Below, piece after piece: positions 5,506-6,188 of a stretch of 6,188 nt of DNA. A program made the position numbers and the translations under genes. This stretch comes from Microcaldota archaeon. Its GTDB lineage: Archaea; Micrarchaeota; Micrarchaeia; Norongarragalinales; UBA8480. How positions within the stretch are numbered: position 1 is the stretch's first letter; each line of letters starts with the position of its first letter. Below the pieces are notes generated by a model that saw only the letters and a list, made by a program, of their open reading frames with translations, was not told the origin of the DNA and made no database searches. The DNA lies in NCBI GenBank assembly GCA_023246885.1, contig JAHFHN010000050.1:1-6188 (forward strand), given 5' to 3'.

Positions 5506-5528
5506 AGCGTTTATTGTTTTAAAACGCT
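5506..5528 (-). repeat. 7-bp inverted repeat (hairpin) over the rio1 stop codon
   Basis: AGCGTTT (5506-5512) and AAACGCT (5522-5528) can form a 7-bp stem with a 9-base loop in the mRNA; the rio1 stop codon (5513-5511) is at the loop edge. No T run follows on the minus strand, so a simple terminator is unlikely. A further copy, AAAACGCT at 5432-5439, lies just before the dim2 start. Confidence 0.4.
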
Positions 5529-6188
5529 TGCCATGACTTCTTTTTCCGAAGTGTCAACCCCGTTTTTTGCGAAAAATTTTGCAATGTTCCGACAATCTGC
5601 CTCTAGGAATTGTCTTGCTAAGGGATGTTCTTTTTTCACACTTTGCGCCCAGTCGATTAACCAAACTTGTTCGCCGTCGGTTAAAATGTTAAATTCATTT
5701 AAGTCTGCATGCACGTAACCTTTTTTCCACACTTTAGCCATGTTGTCAACTATTTTTTCGAACAATTTGTTCACATCAACTTCTTCTAGTGGCAAATCTT
5801 TCAATAATGAATAGGGTATTCCATTTTCGCCCAGGAATTGCATCACAACTATGTTGTCACGTTGCTTTAATGGAATTGGCGCGGATACGCCGGCGCTTTG
5901 ACATGCTTTAAGATTAGAGTATTCTTTTCTTGCCCATAGTTTTACGAGCGAACGATAATTCATGCGAAGTGACGGAAAACGAGGATCGCCTTCAATATAT
6001 TTAATCATACTGCGCTTGAGAAATGAAGAAGTTTCATACTTGAAAATTTTAACTGCCACATCTCCATTCGGAGACCTTGCTTTAAACACAACCGCTTCTT
6101 TACCTTCAGAAATCGGGTAATCTAAACCACTAATTACTTTAGCATTTTTCAAAAAACTGATTACGTAAATAGTTTTGTCATCAAGCAC
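5511..6188 (-). CDS. rio1: RIO1-type atypical serine kinase/ATPase (5' end outside window)
   Basis: RIO1 acts in the last steps of small ribosomal subunit maturation, where its ATPase cycle is thought to control release from the pre-subunit. Counting the first visible codon as residue 1, the 225 residues show the glycine-loop ISEGKEAVVF (26-35), VAVKIFKYETSSF (44-56) with Lys47 for ATP, the hinge around MQF (116-118), the catalytic loop YVHADLNEFNIL (158-169; Asp162, Asn167), and the metal-binding Asp179 in LIDWAQSV (177-184). The HPLARQFLEADCRNIAKFF segment (188-206) is typical of RIO1 rather than RIO2, and no RIO2-like winged helix is seen. The frame is open to the last base; the GTG there is probably an internal Val, because known archaeal RIO1 proteins have roughly 25-40 more residues before this point. 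It leads the operon with dim2, a partner in the same process. Confidence 0.95.
   Translation of the reverse strand: MLDDKTIYVISFLKNAKVISGLDYPISEGKEAVVFKARSPNGDVAVKIFKYETSSFLKRSMIKYIEGDPRFPSLRMNYRSLVKLWARKEYSNLKACQSAGVSAPIPLKQRDNIVVMQFLGENGIPYSLLKDLPLEEVDVNKLFEKIVDNMAKVWKKGYVHADLNEFNILTDGEQVWLIDWAQSVKKEHPLARQFLEADCRNIAKFFAKNGVDTSEKEVMASVLKQ

Noticed and set aside
6186..6188. GTG as the true rio1 start
   Set aside because: The frame is open to the window edge and archaeal RIO1 proteins carry further N-terminal residues before this point, so this codon is more likely an internal valine.

Overview
This is an AT-rich archaeal window. The domain is clear from four genes on the right two thirds: a RIO1-type atypical kinase, a Dim2/Pno1-like KH protein, and both subunits of DNA topoisomerase VI. 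The ribosome-binding sites match the archaeal GGTGAT type, and several starts sit behind TATA boxes. The compact layout and AT-rich base use would suit a small-genome (for example DPANN-like) archaeon, but the lineage cannot be fixed from this sequence alone.

Left part (1-2093): a likely copper-handling module around a divergent promoter region (about 603-791). Leftward lie a methionine- and glycine-rich membrane protein (78-602) and, cut by the window edge, the first 12 codons of a heavy-metal-associated (HMA) domain protein reading MTREFEVIGMHC (1-36), probably a CopA-type ATPase or a copper chaperone. Rightward lie a PadR-like winged-helix regulator fused to a cysteine-rich TRASH-like metal-binding domain (792-1217), a membrane-anchored cupredoxin with Cys/Met instead of His-rich ligands (1249-1659), and a four-helix membrane protein with a CPVC motif (1659-2093). 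The gap between the two arms holds two TATA boxes and a 9-bp inverted repeat (729-758) next to the rightward TATA box, a good candidate operator for the PadR-TRASH protein.

Right part (2095-6188): a leftward housekeeping operon, in transcription order rio1 (5' end outside the window), dim2/KH, top6B, top6A. Spacing is 85, 6 and 25 bases. RIO1 and Dim2 act in small-subunit ribosome maturation; Top6A and Top6B form the type IIB topoisomerase. The Dim2 protein has lost the GxxG loop of its first KH domain.

The two parts meet tail to tail with one base between the stop codons (2093 and 2095), and each gene carries a T-rich run that could terminate the other strand's transcript. Read together, the left side looks like an accessory metal-homeostasis cassette placed against a conserved archaeal core operon. 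No RNA genes, CRISPR arrays or insertion sequences were seen, and no stretch over 300 bases lacks a gene.
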